This document shows, one piece after another, positions 43,982 through 55,400 of a stretch of 62,160 nucleotides of DNA. The position numbers and the translations under genes were made by a program. The stretch is from positions 1 to 62,160 of the forward strand of contig CAKSDC010000011.1 of the NCBI GenBank assembly GCA_934444765.1, in the 5' to 3' direction. The first letter of the stretch is position 1; each line of letters starts with the position of its first letter. Origin of the DNA: an uncultured Oscillospiraceae bacterium. GTDB taxonomy: Bacteria > Bacillota > Clostridia > Oscillospirales > Ruminococcaceae. The notes under the pieces were generated by a model. It was not told where the DNA came from, searched no databases, and saw only the letters and a program-made list of their open reading frames with translations.

Positions 43982-44236
43982 ATGAATAGATTACAGACTT
44001 TAGAAGAGATAGAACTATACTTAAAGGAAAAGCTATCAGTACTACTAAACGTAGACGTGGATAAGATACCTTCCGATGCTAACTTAGTAGAAGAACTTGG
44101 TGCAGATAGTATAGTAATAGTTCAACTATTTGTAAACATTCAAGACGACTTTGGCATAGATATGAACCAAGAACTTAATCTGGGTCAGGCTATAACAGTC
44201 GAAATGATTGCTAAGTATATAAAAGAAAATATGTAA
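43982..44236 (+). CDS. Acyl carrier protein 2
   Basis: This 84-residue acidic ACP has the phosphopantetheine site LGADSIVIVQL and the usual four-helix pattern ending AITVEMIAKYI. It follows the AMP-ligase by 8 bp and is the probable acceptor of its acyl group. A hairpin and an operator copy separate it from the exporter genes. Confidence 0.9.
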   Translation: MNRLQTLEEIELYLKEKLSVLLNVDVDKIPSDANLVEELGADSIVIVQLFVNIQDDFGIDMNQELNLGQAITVEMIAKYIKENM

Positions 44237-44247
44237 AACTATCAATG

Positions 44248-44276
44248 GGATATATCACCTACATGGTGACATATCC
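44248..44276 (+). promoter_or_regulatory. Hairpin between carrier protein 2 and exporter genes
   Basis: GGATAT/ATATCC and CACC/GGTG pair around a 2x2 internal loop and a 5-nt loop. There is no T run, so at most it attenuates transcription or marks an mRNA end. Confidence 0.4.
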
Positions 44277-44288
44277 TATTGCAATTAA

Positions 44289-44304
44289 GTTAGCATTGGC
44301 TAAT
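44289..44304. promoter_or_regulatory. Palindromic operator, copy 6 (GTTAGCATTGGCTAAT)
   Basis: It lies 20 bp before the ABC permease start, inside the biosynthetic operon. TTGCAA (44279-44284) and TAATAC (44301-44306) could form a weak internal promoter around it, so the exporter may be separately controlled by the same regulator. Confidence 0.65.
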
Positions 44305-44324
44305 ACTGGGGAGGATTTATTTAG

Positions 44325-47300
44325 ATGAAGAAAAAGTTAATCCTGAACAGAAGAATACCCCGTGAACTACTCAACAATAAGGTTAGGTACGGAGCGTTAT
44401 TCCTATTAATAGCTATGAGTATGACGGCTATTATTAGTATGGTATCTTCTGCGGATAGTATTCTTCATACTTGTGAAGAAAATCATATAACTACCAACTT
44501 GGAAGACGGAGAGTTTTCTGTGTTCGTTCCACTTACCGACGACAACAAGACTGACATAGCTAATATGAACATAGACTTACAAGAAACTTTCTATATTTCG
44601 TACACCTTAGAAGACGGTTCTTCTTTAAGAGTGTTCAAAAATAGAGAGAAGATAGACTTGGTACAATTATCGAAAGGTCGTTTAGCTGAGGCTGACGACG
44701 AAATAGTACTTGAAAACAACTACGCACTTGCAAACGGATATTCTGTAAACGATACTATTACTTTGGGTAGTTATACTTATACTATCACAGGTTTGGGATT
44801 TACTTCTGATTATAACTTAGTTAAAAAGAATATCGCAGACGTGGGTGCAGACGCTACTAAGTTTGGTACTTGTTTTGTAACTTCTGATGCTTACGAAACT
44901 ATGGTATCCGATAGCAAACTTTCAGTAGGTGAAGAGTATTGTTACACCTACAAACTAAAAGACGGTGCTACTTCCAAAGAGTTAAGAGAGTATCTTAAAG
45001 ATATGGAATTAGATACTACTCAAGTAGAAAACAAGTACATGAAGGAGATTATAGACGACGTTGAAAAGGTCAAGATAGACCTAAAAGACGGCGTAAAACA
45101 ACTTTCCGACGGTAACGACGATATCAACGACGCAGTTAAACAGTTCCGTGACGGTGCAGTAGACCTCTTAGACGCTACTACTACTCTAAAAGACGGTTCA
45201 GACGACCTTTGCGACGGTATTAAGTCTTTATACGACGGTACTGCTGAACTATACGACCACAACGAAGAACTCGTTAATGGTGCAAACGACGTGTTTACCT
45301 CTCTATTAGATATGGTATCTTCCCAATTAGAGGAAAATGGAGTATCTGTAAAACTTACCAAAGACAACTACCAAAAAGAGTTGAACAGTCTAATTAGTGG
45401 AACTAACACTCCACTTGCTGATGAAGTCCGTAAAGAAATATCTTCTTTAAGAGACAGTCTAAACGACTATGCTACTTTCTATAATGGAGTGATATCTTAT
45501 ACCGACGGAGTATCACAAGCGTATTCAGGTTCTAAAGACTTGTACAACGGTACAGATACACTAACTAATGGAGTAAACTCTTTAAATAGCGGAGTACAGG
45601 CTATAGTTAGTAACAACTCATCATTAAACGGTGGAGCTAATCAAGTATTTCAGGCATTACTACAACAGACCCAAGATAGTCTAAATAGTATGAATGCCAA
45701 CGTTACTCTAACAGTAGATAACTACGCTACAGTATTAGACGACCTATATCAAAAGATACTACCAGTATCGCCAGACGTAGCACAACAGATATTAGAGGCT
45801 AAAGGTCAATTAGATAGTTATAATACTTTCTATTCTGGATTACAAACCTATACAAGTTCTGTAGCAGAAGTAGGAAGTGGTTGTAGTACACTAATCAGTG
45901 GCACACAACAGTTAAAAGACGGTGCTAATACACTATCTTCAGGTTTGGGACAGTTAGACTCCAACAGTGATAGTTTAGTATCAGGAGCAAAAGAGGTGTT
46001 CAACTCTTTACTAAGTATAGCTAATACTCAACTACAGGCTAACGGAATAGAGGCTTCACTTACTATAGATAACTATCAAGCTGAACTTAACAGAATATAC
46101 AACAACGCTAATAACTTAGTACAGAGTTCTGTTAAGACTCAAATTAGTGATACTCTAACTTCACTAAACGACTTTAAAAAGTTCTATGACGGAATAATCT
46201 CATACACTGACGGTGTTAAAGAAGTATACGACGGTTCTAAGGAACTATACGAACACACCAACGAACTATTAGACGGTGTTCAAGAACTAAGCGACGCATC
46301 TAACGAAATATACGATAAGTCTAACGAACTATTAGACGGTGCTAACTCTTTAAATGACGGCGTTACTGAACTAAAAGACAGCGTGGACGAACTATTAGAC
46401 GAATACTTCGACTTTAGCTATCAAAACCTAATATCCTTTGTAGAAGATAGAGATAACTCTCGTATTTGGGACTATGAAGACGATACTAATACTAATAAGA
46501 TGTCAGCTATATTTGCTGGTATAGTAGTATTAGTAATGATAGCCTACGTAATCTCGGTATTCATGATACACAACATAGATAACGAAAGCAAAATAATAGG
46601 TGCTTTATATGCTTTAGGCTACAATCAAAAAGAGTTATTAAAACACTTTTTAAGACTACCAATATTAGTATCGTTGGCAGGTGGTGTATTGGGTACTATA
46701 ATAGGTTTTGCTTTGGCAAGTACACAGACGGGTTCAAGTGCTTCGTACTACTCTTATGGTGAGGTGCAATACGTATATCCATTATACTTAATAGTATATG
46801 GTATAGTAGCACCAGTATTAGTAACTTGGGCAGTAAACGTATTAGTAATTAATAAAAGGTTAAACTGTTCGCCACTACAGTTACTCAGAAAAGAAAGAAA
46901 AGAGACTAACATTTCCAACGTAGACCTAAAGAACATGAAGTTTATTAACAAGTTCCAAATTAGACAGTTTATGCGTGAATTTAGGGGGAATATTACTCTA
47001 TTCTTTGGTATATTTATTTCTATACTGTTAATGGTATTCTCATTTACCATATATTCAAGTATACATAATATGACCTTACATACTACTGATGATATTAAGT
47101 ATCAGTATATGTATACTTTGAAGTTCCCACCAGATGAAGTTCCAGAAAATTCTGAGAGTGCTTATACTGAGGGACTATATGCTTACTTTAATCTATTAGG
47201 TTCTGACTTGGAAACTAACCTTCAAGGTATACAAAAGGATAGCCAATACTTCGACTTTGACGTATCCGATACCGCTAAAGATGAAGTATATATATCTTCT

Positions 47301-47987
47301 TCCGCACAGATTAAGTTTGGTTGGAAGACTGGCGATACTATAGTATTAAAGAATAATATAGATAACATTAGCTATGCTTTAACCGTAAAGGGAGTAGTTC
47401 AATACTCTAACGGACTGTACGTATTTATGGATATAGACGCTATGCGTGACCTATTCAATAAAGAAGATGATTACTTTAACACTCTACTATCTAATCAAGA
47501 ACTTGATATCGAAAGTGGTAGAATTAACAACGTAATCACATACGACGATATAGACGCAGTAGCAGACATATTTATGAACATGATGCAAGACATGATAGTT
47601 ATGATATTAGCAATATCTATAGTAATATTCGTAATAGTTATGTATCTACTACTAAAACTTATGATAGATAAGGCTTCGTTTAATATCTCATTAATTAAGA
47701 TATTCGGTTATAACGATAAAGAAGTTAAGAAGTTATACTTAAACGGAAACTTTTATACTGTATTAGCTACTTTAATAATAGGTATTCCAATTTCACGAGT
47801 GATTATAAATGCTATATATCCTTCGTTAGTAACTAACGTAAATGCGGGTATGGATTTAGCTTGGTCGTTTGGTATGTACGTAGTATTAATAGCTATAGTA
47901 TTAGTTACATACGCTATTATAGACTTTTTACTAAATAGATACCTAAAGAAGATATCTCTTGTAGAAGTACTAAAGGATAGAGAATAG
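44325..47987 (+). CDS. ABC exporter permease (FtsX/MacB-like) with long extracellular coiled repeats
   Basis: The 1220-residue protein has an N-terminal membrane segment (about 20-40), an MacB-PCD-like beta domain, then a long extracellular region (about 235-720) rich in heptad-like LxDGxxxLxDG units. This region includes three repeats of about 118 residues starting near 318, 436 and 553 (NGANDVF, GGANQVF, SGAKEVF). Two FtsX permease blocks follow, including MIAYVISVFMI with KIIGALYALGYNQKELLKHF and the C-terminal LIKIFGYNDKEVKKLY. The arrangement recalls clostridial FtsX-type exporters with YhgE/Pip-like stalks. Together with the next gene it should export the pathway's product. Confidence 0.82.
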   Translation: MKKKLILNRRIPRELLNNKVRYGALFLLIAMSMTAIISMVSSADSILHTCEENHITTNLEDGEFSVFVPLTDDNKTDIANMNIDLQETFYISYTLEDGSSLRVFKNREKIDLVQLSKGRLAEADDEIVLENNYALANGYSVNDTITLGSYTYTITGLGFTSDYNLVKKNIADVGADATKFGTCFVTSDAYETMVSDSKLSVGEEYCYTYKLKDGATSKELREYLKDMELDTTQVENKYMKEIIDDVEKVKIDLKDGVKQLSDGNDDINDAVKQFRDGAVDLLDATTTLKDGSDDLCDGIKSLYDGTAELYDHNEELVNGANDVFTSLLDMVSSQLEENGVSVKLTKDNYQKELNSLISGTNTPLADEVRKEISSLRDSLNDYATFYNGVISYTDGVSQAYSGSKDLYNGTDTLTNGVNSLNSGVQAIVSNNSSLNGGANQVFQALLQQTQDSLNSMNANVTLTVDNYATVLDDLYQKILPVSPDVAQQILEAKGQLDSYNTFYSGLQTYTSSVAEVGSGCSTLISGTQQLKDGANTLSSGLGQLDSNSDSLVSGAKEVFNSLLSIANTQLQANGIEASLTIDNYQAELNRIYNNANNLVQSSVKTQISDTLTSLNDFKKFYDGIISYTDGVKEVYDGSKELYEHTNELLDGVQELSDASNEIYDKSNELLDGANSLNDGVTELKDSVDELLDEYFDFSYQNLISFVEDRDNSRIWDYEDDTNTNKMSAIFAGIVVLVMIAYVISVFMIHNIDNESKIIGALYALGYNQKELLKHFLRLPILVSLAGGVLGTIIGFALASTQTGSSASYYSYGEVQYVYPLYLIVYGIVAPVLVTWAVNVLVINKRLNCSPLQLLRKERKETNISNVDLKNMKFINKFQIRQFMREFRGNITLFFGIFISILLMVFSFTIYSSIHNMTLHTTDDIKYQYMYTLKFPPDEVPENSESAYTEGLYAYFNLLGSDLETNLQGIQKDSQYFDFDVSDTAKDEVYISSSAQIKFGWKTGDTIVLKNNIDNISYALTVKGVVQYSNGLYVFMDIDAMRDLFNKEDDYFNTLLSNQELDIESGRINNVITYDDIDAVADIFMNMMQDMIVMILAISIVIFVIVMYLLLKLMIDKASFNISLIKIFGYNDKEVKKLYLNGNFYTVLATLIIGIPISRVIINAIYPSLVTNVNAGMDLAWSFGMYVVLIAIVLVTYAIIDFLLNRYLKKISLVEVLKDRE

Positions 47988-48009
47988 TAGGAAAGGAAGT
48001 AAATATACT

Positions 48010-48708
48010 ATGTTTTTAACCGTGTCAGATATCAAAAAAAGTTATGGTTCGGCTGGTAATACTGTACAGGTTTTAAAAGGTATTTCAACCAATATTAATA
48101 AAGGCGAAATGTGTGTTATATTAGGACAGAGTGGTTCAGGTAAGTCTACATTCTTAAATATGATTGGCGGACTTGATACCGTAGATAGTGGTTCTATAAG
48201 TATCGATGGCTTAGATATTTCTAAGCTATCGAGCAAAAAGCTATCTAACTATAGACGTGACTATTTAGGGTTTATCTTTCAGTTTTATAATCTAATACCT
48301 AACTTAACCGTTAAGGAAAATATTCAAGTGTGTGAATATCTAACAGATAATCCTTTAAATATGAAGGACTTAATAGATACTTTAGGTCTAACCGACCATC
48401 AAGATAAGTTTCCATTTCAGCTATCAGGAGGTCAACAACAACGTTGTGCCATAGCAAGAGCTTTGATTAAAAATCCTAAGCTACTACTATGTGATGAACC
48501 TACTGGTGCTTTGGATAGTAAAACTTCTAAAGAAATACTAATGCTATTAGAAGAGGTAAACGCAAAGTACGGAACTACTATGCTAATAGTTACTCACAAC
48601 GTAGCTATTAAAGATATGGTTCACCGTATCATAAAGATTAAAGACGGTTGCATTAGTAAAGACTACATAAACGAAAATAGAATATCCGCTAAAGATATTG
48701 AGTTTTAA
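48010..48708 (+). CDS. ABC exporter ATPase (LolD/MacB type)
   Basis: The 232-residue ATPase has Walker A LGQSGSGKST, Q-loop IFQFYNLIPNLTV, signature LSGGQQQRCAIARAL, Walker B LLLCDEPTGALD and the switch His in VTHN. The LIPNLTVKENI and LSGGQQQR forms are typical of the LolD/MacB/YknY group that pairs with FtsX-type permeases such as the one just upstream. Confidence 0.95.
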   Translation: MFLTVSDIKKSYGSAGNTVQVLKGISTNINKGEMCVILGQSGSGKSTFLNMIGGLDTVDSGSISIDGLDISKLSSKKLSNYRRDYLGFIFQFYNLIPNLTVKENIQVCEYLTDNPLNMKDLIDTLGLTDHQDKFPFQLSGGQQQRCAIARALIKNPKLLLCDEPTGALDSKTSKEILMLLEEVNAKYGTTMLIVTHNVAIKDMVHRIIKIKDGCISKDYINENRISAKDIEF

Positions 48709-48733
48709 CTATATTAAGGGGGTTTATAGTGTT

Positions 48734-49459
48734 ATGTTATTATTCTGTGTAAGCTATGCAGGAGGTTCAGCCAATATATACAATGGCTGGAAAGGTCTTT
48801 CGGAAGACGTTGAAGTAGTACCTATAGAACTTTCGGGACACGGTGCAAGGTTAAAAGATAGTCTATACTCTAACTTTGACGAAGCGGTAGAAGATGTATA
48901 CTCTTATATTAAAGAGTATCTATCTACCAACACTTCCGAATATGCACTATTCGGTCACAGTATGGGCAGTTGGATTATGTTTGAAGTGGCTAACAGACTA
49001 TTCAACGACGTTAGCATAGAGCGTAAACCAGTACATATATTCTTTTCTGGAAACTGCTCACCAGAGTGCAAAGACTACGACGTAGACGTATCTTCTATGA
49101 CGGACAGTGAATTTAAACAGATGATTATAAACTATGGTGGTATATCTAAAGAGGTTTTAGCTTATCCCGAAATATTAAACTTCTTCTTACCTATACTTAG
49201 AGCCGACTATACTATACTTGCTAAGTATAAGGCTACTAAAAAACTTGATACTTTTGACTGCAACGTATCGGTAATGAACGGCGTTAAAGATGAGTTTTCT
49301 AACGAAAGTTTAGAGGCTTGGTCTAAGTATGCTGGCAGAGAGTTTAAAATTAATCAGTTTAACGATGGACACTTTTTTATAAACTCTAAGAGTGCTGAAG
49401 TGTTCGACAGTATCTGTGACGACCTAAACGTTAAAACTATATGTGAAAGGACTGCATAA
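48734..49459 (+). CDS. Type II thioesterase 1
   Basis: The product is 241 residues from ATG 48734, placed behind AAGGGGG; the longer frame from 48698 overlaps the previous gene and lacks a site. LFCVSYAGGSANIYNGW, ELSGHGARL and the nucleophile elbow FGHSMGSW (Ser76), with a C-terminal FNDGHFFI His, are the marks of type II thioesterases that clear misloaded carriers in NRPS and PKS pathways. The stop codon abuts the NRPS start codon. Confidence 0.88.
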   Translation: MLLFCVSYAGGSANIYNGWKGLSEDVEVVPIELSGHGARLKDSLYSNFDEAVEDVYSYIKEYLSTNTSEYALFGHSMGSWIMFEVANRLFNDVSIERKPVHIFFSGNCSPECKDYDVDVSSMTDSEFKQMIINYGGISKEVLAYPEILNFFLPILRADYTILAKYKATKKLDTFDCNVSVMNGVKDEFSNESLEAWSKYAGREFKINQFNDGHFFINSKSAEVFDSICDDLNVKTICERTA

Positions 49460-52400
49460 ATGAATAAAATAGTTAGCAATTCCAAAAAGTTTTCATTGAC
49501 TAATATTCAAAAAGCGTACTATATGGGTAGAAATCCTAACTTTGAACTTGGTGGAGTACCTACCTATGTATACTACGAATTTGAAACTAATCTTAAACAC
49601 AAGGACTTTGAACGTTCGCTAAATAACTTAGTGGCTTATCAGCCTATGTTAAGAGCGTCTATAGATAGCCTTCAAGAACAGACTATTATAGACGTAGAAG
49701 ACTATCCTTATAGTACCGTTCCATTTTATGACCTTACAGGCTTAACTCCACAAGAGCAACAAGAACGTATTTTAGAGGTTAGAGAAGAATTTCAACAGAA
49801 GATACTATCCAAAGAGTATACTTTTATGTTTAGTCTTGCACAACTAACCGATAGTACCTCTTATATATTCTGCTATGCGGATATGCTCGTAGCCGATGCG
49901 TTCAGTTTGGGCATACTATTAGACGAACTCAAAAAGGGTTGCGACGTAAACGATACGGTTACTACTCTACAAGATGACTTTTCTAAGTATGTGGAACTTA
50001 AAGAAAGTCAAAAAAGTAGCAAAAGATACGCTACAGATAAGGAGTATTGGCTAAACCGTGTAGACGAAATACCTCCTGCACCTAACGTTCCTACTAAGTC
50101 GGTAGGCATAGAGTGTATTCCTACTACTAAGCGTTTAAGCTGTCGTTTAGACCCTAAAGTTTGGGAACGTATTAAGGAAGTATCTAAGGTTAAAGACGTT
50201 CCACCTACTACGGCTATTCTTACTGCTTATGCTATGGTATTAGGTTTTTGGAGCAATCAGGATAACTTTACCATAAATATGCCGATTTCCGATAGACCAG
50301 TTAGTCGAAAAGGTAAGGGCTTAGACCTAACTAAAGTTATAGGTGACTTCACTTCCGTTATGCTTATAGAGTTAGAACACTTAAACTCTTACAATAACGA
50401 CTTTTGGAACTACGCCGAAAGCGTAAAGAATAGTATATTAAGGTCGTTTAAGCATCGTATGTTCGACGGTACTGAAATTATTAGAGAAGTTGCTAAAATC
50501 AACAATGCAGGTGATAAGGCTTTAATGCCATACGTATTCACCAGTATGCTATTAGGTGAAGATACTTTCGACTCTATTACTAACTTTGGTGACGTTAAGT
50601 ATAGCTTTAGTCAGACACCACAGGTATTTATAGACTGTCAGGCTATGGAAAGGGACGGTTCTCTATTCGTAACTTGGGACTATGTAACGCAACTATTCGA
50701 TGAGTACGCTATCAACTATATGTTCGATAAGTTCATAGGGGTACTAAACAGTATCACTGAAGAAGGTAGTATTCCAGAAGAATTTTATAGTCTACCACCA
50801 CACGATATAGAGGTTCTAAAAGACTATAACGACACTAAGGAAGATATTCCAGTTACCAATCTTAACAGACTACTAAAAGATAACTATACTAAGTATGCCG
50901 ATAAAGTAGCTGTAAAAGATGACGCTACTACTTTAACGTTTGGTCAGTTAGATATCCTATCTAATGAGGTTGCTAATATACTTTCTGAACAGGGTGTATC
51001 TTTAGGGGATTGCGTAGGTATATGCACCGAAAGAAACGTATACACTATAGTTAATATGTTAGGCGTTCTAAAGTGTGGAGCTACTTATGTTACCATAAAT
51101 GCAGACTATCCTACCGAACGTGTAAACTACATCTTAAAAAAGAGTAACTGCAAACAGTACATCAATAAGAGTATAATAGATACGGTATCTTTAAGCGATT
51201 GCAGACCGTTTGAACCTGTAGACGTTCCTTGTACTAACATAGCGTATATAATATTCACATCTGGTAGTACGGGTGAACCTAAGGGCGTAGCTATTACACA
51301 TCAAGGCGTATGCAATACGGTAATAGACGTAAATCAAAAGTGGAACGTAAACTCTAACGATAAGATTATATGTGTAACTTCATTCTGTTTTGACCTGTCA
51401 GTATATGACATCTTTGGAGCGTTAAGTTCTGGTGCAGAATTGGTAATAGTTCCAGAAGTTAGAGATATTCGTAACGTATTAGAAACTTTAAGAAACGAAC
51501 ATATTACTATATTCAATAGCGTTCCAGCTATAATGAACCTATTAGTCAGTGAATGCGGACTTATTAAAGACTATGAACCTATCCACTCTTTAAGACTATG
51601 CCTAATGAGTGGTGACTGGATACCTACTACACTTCCTAAAGAAATAGAAACACGTTTCCCAAACTGTAAGCCTATCAGCTTAGGCGGTGCAACTGAAGGT
51701 TCTATATGGTCTATATATCACCCTATAGTAGCTCGTGATAGCAGTTTAAGTAGCATACCATACGGTAGACCTTTAGCAAATCAGACCATGTATATACTAT
51801 CTAACGACTTAAGACAGTGTCCATTAAACACCGTTGGCGAAATTCATATAGGTGGTATAGGCGTTGCAGACTGCTACATAAACGATGAAGAAAAGACTAA
51901 GGCTTCTTACGTAGAAACCAAAGAGTTCGGTAGACTATACAAAACGGGTGACTTTGGTAGAGTATGCAGTAACGGAGATATGGAGTTCCTCGGTAGAAGA
52001 GACTTCCAAGTTAAAATAAACGGTCATAGAATAGAACTTAGTGAAATAGAAAACGTACTCAACAAGTATAAAGATATCTCTAACGTGATAGTTTCGGTAG
52101 TCAAAAACGGCTTGAACGTAGATAGTATATGTGCATTCTACGTATCACCTACAGAGTATACAGAAGAAGAACTCACTGAATACGTATCTAAGTATGTCAC
52201 TAACTACATGATACCTAAATATTATGTCAAGTTAGATAGTATTCCACTAACTTCCAACGGAAAAGTGAACCGTAAGGCTTTAGTACTTCCAAAAGAGTAT
52301 ATGACTACTACCATTACGGCTGAAGAAGATACTTCTAACTTAACCCCTACAGAACGTACTCTTTGGACTATTTGGAAGAAGTTCTTAAAGACTGATAGTC

Positions 52401-55400
52401 TTAACATCAACTCAGGATTTTTCAACTTAGGCGGAGACTCTGTAAACATGATACAGGTTATCGGCGAAATAAACAGTACCTTTGGTGTGGATATACCTTT
52501 CCAAAAGTTCTTACAAAATTCCTCCATTAAAGACGTTGCTATGATGATAGATAAGGATAAGTCCACTAACGACGATATAGACGAAGTGGATACCTTTAAA
52601 ATTCGTCCAGGGGATAAGTGGAAACCTTTCAAGTTAAGCGGACTACAAGAGTCTTACTTTATAGGTAGAAATAGCGAAGACTATAACGGTCTTGCTACTA
52701 ATGGTTACGTTGAGTTAGACTGTGCTGACTATGACCATGAAAAGTTCTGTCGTGTGTTACAGCGTCTAATAGATAGACACGATATGTTAAGGTGTGCTAT
52801 CTATCCTGACGGTACACAACAGTTCCTAAAAGAGGCTAAAGTACCCGAAATTCCTATTACGGATAAGTCCAACCTAACCGCTGATGAGTTAGAACAGTAT
52901 ATATTAGAAACTCGTAGGGAAATGACTACCATTAGATTGGACTTAGAAAAGCCTCCACTAATAGCCATTAGAGTTACTATGACTGGTGAAAAGTCTGCTA
53001 TAGTTCACGTATACGTAGACGGCTTAATAATAGACGGTTGGAGCTATCAGCTATTCCACTTAGAGTTAGAAGAACTATATCGTGATGAAAGCGTACAGTA
53101 TCCACCACTACAAGCTAACTACAGAGACTACATATGCTATAAAGAACATCAAAAGACTACTAAAAAGTATCAACGTGATAAGCAATACTGGTTAGATAAG
53201 ATAGATACTCTACCAGAGGCAGGAACACTTCCACTATTAAAGCCTCTAAAAGAGTTAGACTTAATAGAAGGTAATCAGGTTAAGTGTGGCTTAAATATCG
53301 ACGATTGGCACTTATTAGAAGAAAAGTCCAAAGTGTTTGGCGTATCTCCATTTACAGTAATATTTACTTCTTTTGCACTTACTATAGCAAGGTGGAATAA
53401 TGCACAAAGGTTTATGTTAAACATTCCAGAGTTTGACCGTCCACAGTTCCACCCAGACGTAAATAAGATTATAGGTATATGTTCAGCGTTCCTACTATTC
53501 GTAGTGGAAAACGACCCTAAAGAAACTTTCTTAGACTTAGTAGTTAAAAATCATGAACAACTATGGGAACTTAAAGAACACAACTCTTTCTCTGGTATGG
53601 AAGTACTTAGAGAGATATACAAGGAGATTAAAAACTATGATACTGCTTTAGTACCTATAGTATTTGGTATGATGGCTAACGTTAAACTTCCTGAAAACCA
53701 ATCTATTAGTGTTAGATATCAAGAAAACCATACTACTCAAATATGGATAGATATTACTACTACACTATACAACGACTGTATAGAGTTCAACTGGAACTCC
53801 ATTAGTGGTCTTATGGATTACGATATGCTTTCAAGAATGGTAGAAATACAAAAAGATATTCTACACCATGCTATATATGAGGACGACTTTTGGGAAACTC
53901 CTTGCAACGTATCACTACCAGACTATGATAAGAACATAGTAGACGATATAAACGATACTGATACTCCTTTTGAATACACTTGCTTTGCTAAACTATTCCA
54001 AGATAGTAGTAATAAGTATGGCGATAGAGTGTTCCTATGTGACGAAAACAGAAGCTATACCTATTCACAGGTTATGCAGTATGTAAGTAACCTATCTAAA
54101 AGGCTATTAAGTATAGGTTGTAAACCTAAAGACTATATCTCTATATACAGTGAAAAGAGTATAGAACAGATAGTATCCATATTAGCAGTAGACTATATTG
54201 GTGCAGTGTACGTACCTATAGAACATAACTATTCTAATGAGTTAGTCTTAAAGTGTATGAATAACGTTCAAAGTAAGTACTTAATAACTAATAAAGATAC
54301 TACTTACTTTACCGATAACGGCATAGTTACTATCTTAGATAGCCTAATAGAAGACGATAGCAAAATACTATCACCTACTATAGTAGACGATACTTCTTTA
54401 ATAGCGTTGATAAACACTTCAGGTTCTACAGGACTACCAAAGTCCGTAAAGGTTACTCAAAAGGGACTATTAAACAGTATCCAGTATACCAATAGTAGGT
54501 TTAACGTTACTGATAGTGACGTATTCATCGGTTTGACCAACTATGCACACGATATGTCCATGTACGATATCTTTGGAAGTATGTACTCTGGAGCAACTTT
54601 AGTAATCCCAGTAGAGAATAAGTGCAAAGACCCTCAACATTGGGAAGAACTAATCCAAAAGTATGGTGTAACTATATGGAACTCCGTACCAGCTATAATT
54701 CAAATGATGTTAGAACACAATAAGGGTAGCGTTCCAAACTGTATGAAGAGTATTAGACTGATGTTCTCCGGTGGTGACTATCTAAAGGTTAAGTTAGCAC
54801 AGACTTTAAAAGATAGTATCGACGGACTACAGTTAATAAACGTTGGTGGCCCTACCGAAACTACTCTTTGGAACATCTGCCATGAAGTAACTACTCAAGA
54901 TATAGCTACTAAGACTATCCCTTATGGTAGACCTATAGCTAATACTAAGTACTATATCCTAAACGAAAATAGACAGATATGTCCAATAGGCGTAGTAGGT
55001 ATGATGCACTGTGCAGGTGTGGGTATCAGTAAAGGATATGTAAACAATCCAGTCGAAAACTTAAAGAAGTTCTCTATTTGGGAACAGACTGGCGAACTGA
55101 TATATAATACTGGTGACTTAGGTAAGTACGACGAACACGGAAACATAATCTTTATGGGCAGAAACGACCTTCAAGTGGAAATAAACGGCAAGCGTATAGA
55201 GTTGAACGGTATATCTGAAGTGTTATGCCAACACAAGGATATAGAAAACTGTGCAGTCAAACTAACCGACGACGGTTCTAACATAGTAGCATACTATACT
55301 TCTTATACCGACGTGGATACTAAGGCTATTAACGACTACATGAACCAAAACCTTCCTTACTTTGAAGTTCCTAAGTTCTACGTTAGGGTGGATACTATTC

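Noticed and set aside
24976..44304. Calling the palindrome a DtxR/IdeR iron box
   Set aside because: The TTAG and CTAA half-sites are 6 bp apart, not in the 19-bp DtxR arrangement, and no DtxR-type gene lies in the window. The regulator family is left open.
44325..48708. Bacteriocin-immunity (BceAB-type) transporter unrelated to the pathway
   Set aside because: The pair is embedded in the operon and carries the shared operator, so export of the pathway's product is the simpler reading, though self-resistance cannot be excluded.
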